Source: Bacteroidales bacterium
Lineage (GTDB): Bacteria > Bacteroidota > Bacteroidia > Bacteroidales > F082
Direction of reading: 5' to 3'
DNA: 56,815 nucleotides
NCBI GenBank assembly: GCA_018400955.1
Contig: JAGYLH010000007.1
Coordinates: forward strand, 1 to 56,815
The translations under genes were made by a program, and so were the position numbers. Below are positions 9,394 to 18,357 of this stretch, one piece after another (position 1 is the first letter of the stretch; every line of letters starts with the position of its first letter). The notes below the pieces were generated by a model. That model worked only from the letters and a program-made list of their open reading frames with translations. It did not search any database and was not told the DNA's origin.

Positions 9394-9816
9394 ATGCGCA
9401 TCATGGCCATTGATTACGGGCAAAAACGCACCGGAATAGCTGTAACCGACCCGCTCGGCATGATTGCCAACGGATTGGTAACTGTTCCAAGTCATACGGC
9501 TGTCCAGTTTGTGGTGGATTATACCCAAAAGGAGGCTGTTGAACGCATCGTGGTGGGCGAGCCCCGCGATATGCAAAATATGGCCTCCGATGCTTCCCGT
9601 TTTGTCGAGCCCTTTGTGAAAAAGCTCCGCCTTGCCCTGCCCGAAATACCTGTGGAGCGCATAGATGAACGCTTTACATCAAAAATGGCTTTTCAAACCA
9701 TGATTGATGCCGGCCTGAATAAAAAACGCCGACGCGACAAAGCCTTGGTGGATACAATCAGTGCCACCATCATCTTACAATCATATCTCGAATCTTTAAA
9801 TTTTCTCAGAAAATGA
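9394..9816 (+). CDS. ruvX: Holliday junction resolvase-like / pre-16S rRNA nuclease YqgF
   Basis: 140 residues with an RNase H fold. The N-terminus MRIMAIDYGQKRTGIAVTD has the first catalytic Asp; IVVGEP and the DERFTSKMA segment are typical; the C-terminal Asp is in KALVDTISATIILQSYL. The E. coli homologue trims the 5' end of 16S rRNA precursors; the family was first named for Holliday junction resolution. Its stop overlaps the start of def (ATGA), indicating translational coupling in one operon with def and the lipoprotein gene. Confidence 0.93.
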   Translation: MRIMAIDYGQKRTGIAVTDPLGMIANGLVTVPSHTAVQFVVDYTQKEAVERIVVGEPRDMQNMASDASRFVEPFVKKLRLALPEIPVERIDERFTSKMAFQTMIDAGLNKKRRRDKALVDTISATIILQSYLESLNFLRK

Positions 9817-10385
9817 TACTGCCAATCGTAGCTTATGGCCACCCAACCCTTAAAAAAGTGGCCGAAGACATTTCACCGGACTACCCTGAACTCAACACCC
9901 TGATAGCTGATATGTGGGAAACTATGTACGAGGCCAATGGCGTGGGTTTGGCTGCACCACAAGTGAATAAAAGCATAAGGCTTTTTGTGATTGACGCTTC
10001 GCCTTATGGGGAGGATTTCCCTGAAACTGCTGATTTCAAAAAGGTATTTATCAACGCCCATATCACAAGCGAAAGCGGTGAAAGCGCCGAAATGGACGAA
10101 AGCTGCCTGAGCCTTCCGGGCATGACCGAAAAGGTGGGCCGGCTGCCAAAGCTCGAAATCAGTTATGTGGATGAAAATTTTGAGCCGCACACCGAAACCT
10201 ACGAAGGCATCATAGCCCGCATTATTCAGCATGAATACGATCATATTGATGGGGTGCTGTATGTTGATCGCCTCTCTAATTTTAAAAAAATACTACTCAA
10301 GGGAAAGCTACGCGACATCTCTACAGGAAATGTAGAAGTAGCTTATAAGATGACTTTCCCCTTAAGGGCGAGAATAAGACGATGA
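9813..10385 (+). CDS. def: peptide deformylase
   Basis: 190 residues. It removes the N-formyl group from new proteins with a metal ion bound by one Cys and two His. All three motifs are present: GVGLAAPQ (43-50), ESCLSLPG with metal ligand Cys98, and QHEYDH with His140, Glu141 and His144. The family member is intact and of normal length. It starts 4 bases inside the ruvX stop region. Confidence 0.97.
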   Translation: MILPIVAYGHPTLKKVAEDISPDYPELNTLIADMWETMYEANGVGLAAPQVNKSIRLFVIDASPYGEDFPETADFKKVFINAHITSESGESAEMDESCLSLPGMTEKVGRLPKLEISYVDENFEPHTETYEGIIARIIQHEYDHIDGVLYVDRLSNFKKILLKGKLRDISTGNVEVAYKMTFPLRARIRR

Positions 10386-10419
10386 GCAAATTCTAATCAG
10401 AATTTAAACCATAGAAAAG

Positions 10420-10938
10420 ATGAATAAAATAATCCTTAAATCCCTGATAATTGGCCTGCTGTTTGCTTCTTGCAGCCCGCAACCTGTCGATGAAAAGCAG
10501 GAGCTTTCCAACCGAATCAGTTACCTGGAGCAACACATGTATTCTGAAGATGGACTATTGATAAGGGAGCATGCCAACGAGTTAATCAGTAAATACATAG
10601 AGTTTGCTGAGGTATATCCACAGGATTCAATGGCGCCCGAGCACCTCTTTAAAGCGGCTGATATTTCAATAAATTTCAATAATGTGCAGCGAACCCTTAC
10701 CCTGCTCGATCGCATCAGCAAGGATTACGAGCAATATGAAAAAGCGGGACTGGCGCAGTTTCTCAAGGCTTTTGTTTATGATAACCAGTTAGGTGACACG
10801 GCTACGGCACGCCAGCTTTATGAAAAATTCATCCTCGAAAACCCCGAACACAGTTTTGTTGAAGAAGCGCATGCAGCTATCCGCAATCTGGGTAAAAGCC
10901 CGGAAGATTTGATACGGGAATTCGAAGCCATGGAATAA
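10420..10938 (+). CDS. TPR-like outer-membrane lipoprotein
   Basis: 172 residues. A lipoprotein signal peptide ends at LLFASC, with the Cys as lipidation site. The rest is helical: an N-terminal segment rich in charged residues, then TPR-like helices (QYEKAGLAQFLKAFVYDNQ, QLYEKFILENPEHSFVEEA) like those of YbgF/CpoB or BamD-type tetratricopeptide proteins. The gene is 34 bases downstream of def and on the same strand, so it is probably co-transcribed. A role in envelope organisation is inference from the fold and lipidation only. Confidence 0.8.
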   Translation: MNKIILKSLIIGLLFASCSPQPVDEKQELSNRISYLEQHMYSEDGLLIREHANELISKYIEFAEVYPQDSMAPEHLFKAADISINFNNVQRTLTLLDRISKDYEQYEKAGLAQFLKAFVYDNQLGDTATARQLYEKFILENPEHSFVEEAHAAIRNLGKSPEDLIREFEAME

Positions 10939-11349
10939 GCTAAGTTTAAGCTGTATTTCATTTTGATGTGCTATAGATTTTTTAAGCTGGCTTTGTGTCC
11001 TGCTCTGCTGAACTGGTATTACCTGAATTGGCGGCAGAAAGGTGTTGTAAACGATTACTTATGAATCACATAGTCACAAAGGACACATAGAAAAAACCAC
11101 ATAGAGATAGCTTTTGAAATTTCTATGTGGATGCCTATGTGCTCCTATGTTTCTATGAGGTTCAAGAACTTTTTCGAGATAATTTGCCTCATGGAGTTTT
11201 TAAAATTTTGCTAACTTTTATGATAAAATGGGGCCATCACATCAAAATAAGGTTAGCCTGAGTTTAGTTGGAAGTATCTCAATTGTAGGATGATGTTAGC
11301 TTGAACCAGCATGTGGTAGCTATAATTCTTATTTAGCGAAGCAAACACA
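10939..11349. other. convergent intergenic region, 411 bp
   Basis: Between the lipoprotein gene and the CpdB-like gene, which converge here. It contains the CATAG-type inverted repeat element (separate entry) and otherwise nothing I recognise. Confidence 0.5.
11066..11160. repeat. CACATAG-type imperfect inverted repeat element
   Basis: The left arm contains three spaced CACATAG words and the right arm contains their complement CTATGTG/CTATGAG. The core is CCACATAGA (11097-11105) against TCTATGTGG (11122-11130) with a 16-base loop. Elements of this kind are widespread in Bacteroidota intergenic DNA. It could form a large cruciform or RNA hairpin. No gene inside. Confidence 0.6.
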
Positions 11350-13110
11350 TTACAAACCACCTCCAAAAAGCAGCAGGTAATCCCTTTTGGCGGCTTCTTT
11401 TGCCCATGCCTCTGGGATAATTGTCCAGGTGGCGGCAGGCTTTGGTGCAATACTTTTCATTTCGAGGATATAATCGGCCATATGGCTGCGCAGGTCTTTT
11501 TCTGAAACAAAAGTAATGCGTTTCTGAAGCGATTCGTGTGGTATTCCGGCCCCGTCAACGAGATGTCCGCCGCCGTTGCTCCCCCGGTAGGAATTCAGGG
11601 CTACTTTATAGGTTTTTTGCAAGTCGAAGGCTTCGCCATTTTTCAGACTTTTTATCTGAATGCGCTCACCTGCTTTTTTGCTCACATCCACGGTGTAAAT
11701 CAAGCCGTCAGCTGAATCAAAATTAAAGAAAGCTTTGGCCAACCTGGCCTTCCCGTCTTCATTAATTATATTCTTCCCATCTTCACCTTTCCTGAAAAGC
11801 AAGAGATTGGAGTGTTTATCCGTCATGGTATCAAACCACAAACTGCTGGAATATTCAAGGAAATTTTTTATCTCAGAACCTTTTAGGTTCATCACATACA
11901 GGTAATTCTCGTAGCGGTACAAATTGAACATATCACGCATGCTGAGCATGCCCTTGGGTATTTTAACGTTGAATGATAGCGGTGCAGCAAAAGAAATATC
12001 GGCGCCTGTTAGCGATAATTGCACCTGATGCACAAAATCAGTAAAAGCAGCATTTCCAAAATAGGATTCACGGGAATTAAGATCAGATTTCAACGTGCCA
12101 ATTGGCTGGTTGATGAATTCTTGAACTTCATCAAAATCCTTTTTAAAAAGGCTGTCGAAAGCAGGGCAGGGGTCAAAGTCACTCATATCGACAAGCTGTC
12201 CCTCTATTGTTTTAAGCTGTCGGCGTTCGGTGAGCCCCCCGCTGAAAACCAGGTCAATGGCGGCAACAGCCTGGGCATTGGCCTGACCGCAAATCATCAG
12301 CACTTCCTGCCCGGAAATATTCGTCACCAATTCCTTTCGCTGGATATGGTCGTGGGCTGTAAAAATCACATCAATACCTGGTACATATTTAGCGATGTGG
12401 CGGGCTGCATTTTCGGTAAGCAATTCATAGCTTTCCAGATCGGTATCGGCTCCCGCACCGCTATGAAACAGGCCCAGAATGGCGTCGGTTTGTTCATTCG
12501 TTTTGATATAGTCAACCCAGTAGCTAGCCGTTTCGTACAAATCTGTAAATTCGAGCCCTTTCCATAGTTTTGCAGGAAGCCAGTTGGGAATGCCCGGACT
12601 TATCAGCCCCAAAACTGCAATACGCACACCCTGCTGTTCTATAATGGTATAGGGTTGGAAATGCGGATGTCCTGATATGGCATCTACTGCATTGGCAGCC
12701 AGATATGGGAAGTTGAATTCCATGGCAATTGTGTTGTACACCTCCGGGCCTGCTTCAATATCATGATTTCCGACACTGGCAGCATCAAAGGCCATATAAT
12801 TCATTACACGGCTGAAAAGGTTGGATTCAGCCTGCGCAACAAAATTGGCATGGTAGGCTGTTGGCTGGCCCTGCAACATATCTCCATTATCCAGTAAAAC
12901 CACATGCTGGTTAAGTTTCGCACGCTCCAAATCCACAAAAGTTTTCACGCGTGAAAGGCTGCCGGGATGTGCTTCATCTTTCATAAAATCATGGGCAAAC
13001 ACCGCACCATGCACATCGTTGGTAACGATTACACGAAAGTGGATATCGTCTGCTTCGGTATAAAGAAAAGCATGAATAGAAATTAATAAAATAAGGAGTT
13101 GACTAAACAT
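11350..13110 (-). CDS. bifunctional 5'-nucleotidase / 2',3'-cyclic phosphodiesterase (CpdB/UshA-like)
   Basis: 586 residues with a short signal peptide (MFSQLLILLISIHAFLYTEA). The N-terminal metallophosphoesterase domain has VTNDVHG, LLDNGDMLQG, GNHDIE and the AHDH variant of GHxH (residues 252-255). The C-terminal nucleotidase domain contains the substrate-binding NSYRGSNGGGHL near residue 510, in the form typical of CpdB rather than UshA. It would release phosphate and nucleosides from nucleotides in the periplasm or at the surface. A good -33/-7 promoter precedes it on the minus strand. Exact substrate preference cannot be read from sequence. Confidence 0.9.
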   Translation of the reverse strand: MFSQLLILLISIHAFLYTEADDIHFRVIVTNDVHGAVFAHDFMKDEAHPGSLSRVKTFVDLERAKLNQHVVLLDNGDMLQGQPTAYHANFVAQAESNLFSRVMNYMAFDAASVGNHDIEAGPEVYNTIAMEFNFPYLAANAVDAISGHPHFQPYTIIEQQGVRIAVLGLISPGIPNWLPAKLWKGLEFTDLYETASYWVDYIKTNEQTDAILGLFHSGAGADTDLESYELLTENAARHIAKYVPGIDVIFTAHDHIQRKELVTNISGQEVLMICGQANAQAVAAIDLVFSGGLTERRQLKTIEGQLVDMSDFDPCPAFDSLFKKDFDEVQEFINQPIGTLKSDLNSRESYFGNAAFTDFVHQVQLSLTGADISFAAPLSFNVKIPKGMLSMRDMFNLYRYENYLYVMNLKGSEIKNFLEYSSSLWFDTMTDKHSNLLLFRKGEDGKNIINEDGKARLAKAFFNFDSADGLIYTVDVSKKAGERIQIKSLKNGEAFDLQKTYKVALNSYRGSNGGGHLVDGAGIPHESLQKRITFVSEKDLRSHMADYILEMKSIAPKPAATWTIIPEAWAKEAAKRDYLLLFGGGL

Positions 13111-13548
13111 TGTTGGTGTGGCTATAGCGTTGGTAATAAGTCAGTTAAACTTGAAGTGTTAAATCAAGTACCCTAAACACAAAAGTACCAAAAATAACAG
13201 TTGAACCAATGAAATAGATTAAGTTTCAGACCGTCCTGTTGGAAATAATACTTACTGACTTTTCGCAGAAGATTTAACCAATTATGAACTATAGTAACAG
13301 TCTGTTTATAAAGACTATAATACTGGTGAAAGTGGGAGTTTATAGGTTTAGTTTCTGTTTTAGCCCCCATACCCACCACGGCGGATATGGGGGCAACAAA
13401 AACAACTAAAACCTTATAATCATCGAATTCAAGCTATTAATGAAAATGGACAAACTTATAATACAGATTATCAGTATTATATCAAAATCCGTGAATTCTC
13501 TTGCCATTCATTGCCAGGCCGTTACATAAAGTGCGAAACATCTGATAT
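13111..13548. other. intergenic region, 438 bp
   Basis: Lies between two minus-strand genes. It holds the promoter of the CpdB-like gene (13180-13209) and an inverted repeat GCCCCCATA ... TATGGGGGC (13362-13393) with a 14-base loop containing CCACCACGG. The hairpin has no T-tract on the minus strand, so a terminator role is doubtful. No coding signal seen. Confidence 0.5.
13180..13209 (-). promoter_or_regulatory. -33/-7 promoter for the CpdB-like gene
   Basis: On the minus strand TTG (13207-13209), a 19-bp spacer and TACTTTTG (13180-13187) match the Bacteroidota promoter exactly. The leader would be about 60 nt. A second TATTTTTG box overlaps just upstream at 13189-13196. Confidence 0.65.
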
Positions 13549-15597
13549 TTACTTCTTTATTTGTACCAATGCTTTTTCCACCGCCTCGAAAAGTGGCTGA
13601 TTGCTAATTTGTTCGCCAACGGCCTTATCCATCCAATGACGCGGTGTGAGACGGCCAATGGAGTAAATGCGCAACACTTCGTCAGCAAATGGCTTGTCGC
13701 TGATATAATCTTCCAGCTGGAACATAATTAATCGGCCATAAGGATAGTTCATCAGGTACAAAGGCGATTGTATCATATGGGAATAGATGGCCAGTAGCGG
13801 ATTATCAGCTTCGCCAAAAATATCGGCATAGTATTCGTTCCATATCGATTTTGAAATAAGCAAAACTGCTTGTTTCAGGGCTTCGGCATCTGCATCGGGA
13901 TTGGCATACAGCCATTTCCAAACTTCCATATCTACCAGCGAAACGCCCATCATCTCATAGTTGTCCCAAAAAACATCCAACACTTCCATAATCGCTTTCT
14001 GCGGATCGGGTTGCTCTATACCCAGCAGCTTGAGGTCGCGGCTTTGGTACATAAAAGCAATGGCCTCAGTAAAAGCTGTGTTGGGGATGCCATTCACAAA
14101 AAAGTTGTCGACGAAATGCACACTGATGGTTTGTTCTACATTATGGCCCAATTCGTGCACAGCAATATTATAACCTTTATAATCCATGCCATCGGCAGCC
14201 ACACGGGTACGCAAATGGGAGGGTTTGCTGCGCATCGAAGCCCGCCAGGCATGGCCCGAACCGCGAGCGGCATCTACTTCTATTTTAGATGCCAGGAATT
14301 TGGCCATTTCATCGTCAAAACCAAGGTCTTTTTGCATGCGTTCAAGGTCTGCCTCCATCGCCTTAGCCGTTGGATAGCGCTTTTTTGTGATACGGTCCAG
14401 CTCATCCTCCCCAATACCACCGCGGCCAACAAAACCATTGTACCAAAGATCAAAAGGCCTCAGCTCGCGTCCAAGCCTCTCGCTGATTAACTTTGCCACC
14501 TCGCGCAACAGGGGCGAAGAAGCATATTCCCTGAAAAGTGTTTCAACTTCATCCTGCGAAATTTCCATGCTGTTGTCAAAACGACGTTTGATATAATTGT
14601 CGTTGTTGGGGTAATAAGCGTCCATCTCTTTTAAGCCGTTGAATATTGCCAACAAATGTCCGTAACGCTCAGTTTCTTCCTTTTCAAACTCAACAGGTTT
14701 ATCCCCATCCATCAAGGTGTTTTCATAGGGATTCCAAAGGTAATCAGGGTTGTTAATGACCTCTTTGGGAATATCTTGGTTGATAATACGTAACATCACT
14801 TTATAAAGCATTTCCTGCTTTGCAAGGCCATCGGCACGGTCGTAATTTGATTTTATTTCATCGCGGATATTCCAGTGCGACAACAGTTTCATTTGCTCAG
14901 GGAAAAGAGTATTGCCCTCATTGTCAATCAATTTTCCGGCAAAAATGTTATATTCAGAGATATACAGCCTTGCCTTGCTCGACACCTGGTTGTAGTCCTG
15001 CAAAACGCTGGCAGGAATACGGGCTGTGTAAAGATCGCCCAAACGGGCATAACCCCATTCGCGGGCTGTCCATTCTGAACCCAGTTCATTTTTCTCCTCC
15101 AGGCTATAATTTGGGAAATTAAGAGCGACGACAAAAGCAATTTTATTGTTGAAGAAATCATCCTGCAAATGGGCTGATGGGCTGTAAGCGCCAAACATTT
15201 GATCGATAGGCAAAATGGGGCCCTTGTCTTCGTGCAGCTGCCGGTTGAGCTCCAGCGTAATCCTGTTCATATACCCAGAAAGGCTTTCAAAGTTGGCAGC
15301 CAAACGGTCAAAAACAAGGCTTAACTTTTCCTCGTCAGCTATGAATTGCTTTTGGCAAAACTCCTCAAAATCAGCAGCTGTTCCATCCGAAGCGCGCCAT
15401 AGATTGGCCACCGCCTTTACACCTCGCTCAATGCGAAAGGTCTGTTTTTCACCATATTGCTGTGTGAGCTGGTCAATCAGCTTGTCGATGCTTGCTTGGT
15501 GCACCGGGCTTGATAAATCATCTTGTTTTTGGGTTGGCTGGCATCCTGCAACCACCACCAACATCAATCCTGCTAAGAGAAAATTTCTCATCATCAT
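13549..15597 (-). CDS. M3-like zinc metallopeptidase, lipoprotein
   Basis: 682 residues beginning with a lipoprotein signal (LMLVVVAGC). The active-site motif HELGH is at 481-485, followed 26 residues after the second His by Glu511 in TAFTEAIAF, the arrangement of gluzincins related to oligopeptidase (M3) enzymes. The aromatic sequence YKGYNIAVHELGHN resembles the M3 substrate site. The N-terminal 450 residues are helical with no recognised domain. It is likely a peptidase anchored in the outer or inner membrane and facing the periplasm or exterior. It is larger and more divergent than PepF or DcP, so the exact family is uncertain. A -7 box lies 24 bp upstream. Confidence 0.75.
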   Translation of the reverse strand: MMMRNFLLAGLMLVVVAGCQPTQKQDDLSSPVHQASIDKLIDQLTQQYGEKQTFRIERGVKAVANLWRASDGTAADFEEFCQKQFIADEEKLSLVFDRLAANFESLSGYMNRITLELNRQLHEDKGPILPIDQMFGAYSPSAHLQDDFFNNKIAFVVALNFPNYSLEEKNELGSEWTAREWGYARLGDLYTARIPASVLQDYNQVSSKARLYISEYNIFAGKLIDNEGNTLFPEQMKLLSHWNIRDEIKSNYDRADGLAKQEMLYKVMLRIINQDIPKEVINNPDYLWNPYENTLMDGDKPVEFEKEETERYGHLLAIFNGLKEMDAYYPNNDNYIKRRFDNSMEISQDEVETLFREYASSPLLREVAKLISERLGRELRPFDLWYNGFVGRGGIGEDELDRITKKRYPTAKAMEADLERMQKDLGFDDEMAKFLASKIEVDAARGSGHAWRASMRSKPSHLRTRVAADGMDYKGYNIAVHELGHNVEQTISVHFVDNFFVNGIPNTAFTEAIAFMYQSRDLKLLGIEQPDPQKAIMEVLDVFWDNYEMMGVSLVDMEVWKWLYANPDADAEALKQAVLLISKSIWNEYYADIFGEADNPLLAIYSHMIQSPLYLMNYPYGRLIMFQLEDYISDKPFADEVLRIYSIGRLTPRHWMDKAVGEQISNQPLFEAVEKALVQIKK

Positions 15598-15620
15598 ATT
15601 TTAAGTTTTTGGTTAATGCG

Positions 15621-15628
15621 CAAAGGTA
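15621..15628 (-). promoter_or_regulatory. -7 box TACCTTTG for the metallopeptidase gene
   Basis: Exact TAnnTTTG on the minus strand, 23 bases before the ATG at 15597. It sits between the dapD stop codon and the peptidase start, suggesting separate transcription. Confidence 0.6.
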
Positions 15629-15634
15629 CGAAAA

Positions 15635-16450
15635 TCAAACTGCCACATGGTACTCCCGCAGGGCATCATTGAGGGAGGTTTTCAAATCGGTGGAGGCTTT
15701 TCGCTTTCCGATTATCAAAGCACAGGCAACCTGGTAATCGCCGGCGGGAAATTTTTTGGTAAAAGAACCCGGAATCACCACGGATCTGGCCGGAATATGT
15801 CCCTTGAATTCAACCGGCCCGGACCCACTTACATCGATTATCCGTGTGGACTGGGTGAGCACGACATTGGCGCCCAGAACAGCTTCTTTTTCAATATGAA
15901 CACCCTCAACTACTATGGACCGGGAACCGATGAAACAGTTGTCTTCAATAATTACCGGGGCCGCCTGCACGGGCTCAAGCACACCGCCAATACCAACACC
16001 GCCGCTAAGATGCACATTTTGGCCTATCTGCGCACACGAACCTACTGTGGCCCAGGTATCCACCATGGTTCCGCTGCCCACATAGGCACCAATATTTACA
16101 TAGGACGGCATCAGGATAACGCCCTTGTCGATAAAGGCCCCATATCGTGCAATGGCATGCGGCACCACACGCACCCCTAAGTGCTGATAGCCTTTCTTTA
16201 AGGGAATTTTGTCGTGAAATTCGAAAAGCCCCACTTCCGTAGTTTCCATTTTGCGTATGGGAAAATAAAGGATTACAGCTTTCTTCACCCATTCGTGCAC
16301 CCGCCACAAACCTTCGTCTATGCTCGCTACCCTCAATTTTCCAAGGTCTAATAATTCAATCACCTGCTCAATGGCGTTTTTGTAAAGCTCATCAGCAAGC
16401 AGAGCCCTGTCATTCCATGCCTTTTCTATCTTTTCCTGCAGTTCCTTCAT
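15635..16450 (-). CDS. dapD: 2,3,4,5-tetrahydropyridine-2,6-dicarboxylate N-succinyltransferase
   Basis: 271 residues, the normal DapD length. It transfers succinyl from succinyl-CoA in the lysine and meso-diaminopimelate pathway in the cytoplasm. The left-handed beta-helix hexapeptide repeats are clear (VNIGAYVGSGTMVDTWATVGS, split over residues about 118-140), followed by IGGVLEP and the C-terminal CoA-binding end IGKRKASTDLKTSLNDALREY. The presence of DapD points to the succinylase branch in this organism. It is transcribed away from the histidine kinase gene and shares a short divergent promoter region with it. Confidence 0.96.
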   Translation of the reverse strand: MKELQEKIEKAWNDRALLADELYKNAIEQVIELLDLGKLRVASIDEGLWRVHEWVKKAVILYFPIRKMETTEVGLFEFHDKIPLKKGYQHLGVRVVPHAIARYGAFIDKGVILMPSYVNIGAYVGSGTMVDTWATVGSCAQIGQNVHLSGGVGIGGVLEPVQAAPVIIEDNCFIGSRSIVVEGVHIEKEAVLGANVVLTQSTRIIDVSGSGPVEFKGHIPARSVVIPGSFTKKFPAGDYQVACALIIGKRKASTDLKTSLNDALREYHVAV

Positions 16451-16499
16451 AGATAATGAATTTATTTTTTGAGGCTAATTTACAATCATTTTTTAGAGC

Positions 16500-16530
16500 T
16501 TGTAATTATAATCTCAAATATCTATCTTTG
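16500..16530 (+). promoter_or_regulatory. -33/-7 promoter for the histidine kinase gene
   Basis: TTG (16500-16502), a 20-bp spacer and TATCTTTG (16523-16530). Transcription should begin near 16537, which rules out a TTG start at 16469 and supports the ATG at 16553. Confidence 0.7.
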
Positions 16531-16552
16531 CTGTATTACCAACAACCGAACA

Positions 16553-18331
16553 ATGATGCTGCCTTTGGCTATTCAACCAAACATTTTTTCGCTATCCTTG
16601 CTGCTTCCGGTAATTGTTTCGGCAGTGCTGGCTATCGAAGCCTGGCGTCCACGCTATGCCCCACGCGGTAAGATTTTCTCTTTATTGATGTTTTCCATTG
16701 TGATTTGGTCGGCAGCCTACAGCATGGAACTGGCCAGCACCACCATGGATGATATGCGTTTGTGGCTCAAGATTGAGTACATAGCCATACCTTTTGTTTC
16801 GCCATTGATGCTTTTGGTAGTTCTGCAATTTGCCGGTATTGGCATCCAGCTTAAATGGCATTATTTGGGCTATTTGTTTGTGGTTCCGGCTATTATAACC
16901 GTGATGAGCATAACGAACGAACACCATTACTTGTATTATACTCACATCCAACTTCGCACCGATGGGGCCATTCCCTTGCTGGAACTTTCAATTGGGCCAT
17001 TCTATTATTTACATGTAATTTACGCCTATGCGCTGAACGCCTATTCCCTTTACGTTGTAATCCAAAAGCTTATTTATCAGCGCTCCTTATTCCGAAATCA
17101 GTTGTTGATTATGCTCATCGCGGTGCTCATACCCCTAATATCATTTACCTTATATTTTTCGGGTCTGATGCCGATTGAAAATATTGATCCGACACCTTTT
17201 GCTTTTACACTTACAGGCATAGCAATGGCCATCAGTATAATGAAGTTCAGGATGCTTGACTTGATGCCTATAGCGAGGGAGCATGTTTTTCAAAGTATGA
17301 ATGACGGCCTGATAGTTGTTGACACCAAAAACCGCATGGTGGATTGCAACCAGGTTTCACTTGAAATATTTGGCTGGGCGAAAACACCTTATGGGCAAAA
17401 TATTGCTGAATTGTGGTCAGAATATCCGGCTATGATCACCGCCACACAATCGAATGGCCAAGAGGCTGTTGAATTAAGTACCCAACACCCAAAAGATGAA
17501 AAACACTACCTGGTTTCTCCCTCGTCTATCACCAACCACAAGCAAAGACCTATTGGAAAACTTCTTGTGATACACGATATTACACAAAGATACAAGCTGC
17601 AGGAAACCATCCGTATCAGCGAGGAAAAATTGCGGGAGCTCAATACAGAAAAAGACAAATTGTTTTCTGTGTTGGCGCACGATTTGCGTGGGCCCATAGG
17701 CACGTTTATGGGATTTACCGAATTGTTTATGGACGAATCTGTTGGGATGAGCAAGGAAGAGGTGGCCGCTGCCTCCCGTGATATGCACAAGTCAGCGGTA
17801 TCACTCTACGGATTGCTCGAAAACCTCCTTACATGGTCGCGCATGCAACGAGATGATGTAAAAATGCAGATACAGCCTATACAATTGCGCAAAGCTGCCT
17901 GCCACACCATTGATTTGTTGCGCGAAAGTGCCAACAAGAAGCAATTGACTGTGGAAAACAACATCCCGGAAAGAAGTATTGTAGCAGCTGATGAGAATAT
18001 GTTGCAGTTTATTTTCAGGAACTTATTATCAAACGCAATCAAGTTCACACCTCAGGGCGGCATGATAAAGCTGCAAACCCAAACTGAACAAAGCAATTTG
18101 TTAGCCGTTGAGGTAATTGACAATGGAATTGGCATGGACAAAAAAACGCTCAACACCTTGTACAGCCTGCACGAAAAAACCGGGAGACCCGGCACCGATG
18201 GCGAACCAAGCTCAGGGCTTGGCCTTATCCTGGTGAAAGAATTTGTTGAAAAACAAGGCGGAAGCATTCAGGCTGAAAGTGAAATTACTATAGGTAGTAC
18301 CTTCAGGTTCAGTTTGCCCGTTTCAGTATAG
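16553..18331 (+). CDS. membrane sensor histidine kinase (7TM - PAS - HisKA - HATPase)
   Basis: 592 residues from the ATG at 16553. Seven predicted membrane helices fill about residues 8-230 and match the histidine-kinase N-terminal 7TM type. A PAS domain follows (FQSMNDGLIVVDTKNRMVDCNQ), then the dimerisation domain with phospho-acceptor His376 in VLAHDLRGPIG, and the ATPase domain with N box NLLSNAIKFTPQGG, DNGIGM and SSGLGLILVKEF. It autophosphorylates in response to an unknown signal sensed in the membrane or by the PAS pocket. No response regulator is nearby, so it is an orphan kinase. Confidence 0.92.
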   Translation: MMLPLAIQPNIFSLSLLLPVIVSAVLAIEAWRPRYAPRGKIFSLLMFSIVIWSAAYSMELASTTMDDMRLWLKIEYIAIPFVSPLMLLVVLQFAGIGIQLKWHYLGYLFVVPAIITVMSITNEHHYLYYTHIQLRTDGAIPLLELSIGPFYYLHVIYAYALNAYSLYVVIQKLIYQRSLFRNQLLIMLIAVLIPLISFTLYFSGLMPIENIDPTPFAFTLTGIAMAISIMKFRMLDLMPIAREHVFQSMNDGLIVVDTKNRMVDCNQVSLEIFGWAKTPYGQNIAELWSEYPAMITATQSNGQEAVELSTQHPKDEKHYLVSPSSITNHKQRPIGKLLVIHDITQRYKLQETIRISEEKLRELNTEKDKLFSVLAHDLRGPIGTFMGFTELFMDESVGMSKEEVAAASRDMHKSAVSLYGLLENLLTWSRMQRDDVKMQIQPIQLRKAACHTIDLLRESANKKQLTVENNIPERSIVAADENMLQFIFRNLLSNAIKFTPQGGMIKLQTQTEQSNLLAVEVIDNGIGMDKKTLNTLYSLHEKTGRPGTDGEPSSGLGLILVKEFVEKQGGSIQAESEITIGSTFRFSLPVSV

Positions 18332-18357
18332 CAATCTTTAACCTCAGAACTCCTGAC

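Noticed and set aside
12019-12567. 182-codon plus-strand frame
   Set aside because: Antisense to the CpdB-like gene in a region covering its conserved motifs.
13870-14490. 206-codon plus-strand frame
   Set aside because: Antisense to the well-supported metallopeptidase lipoprotein and unlike any protein.
15647-16180. 177-codon plus-strand frame
   Set aside because: Antisense to dapD, overlapping its conserved hexapeptide repeats.
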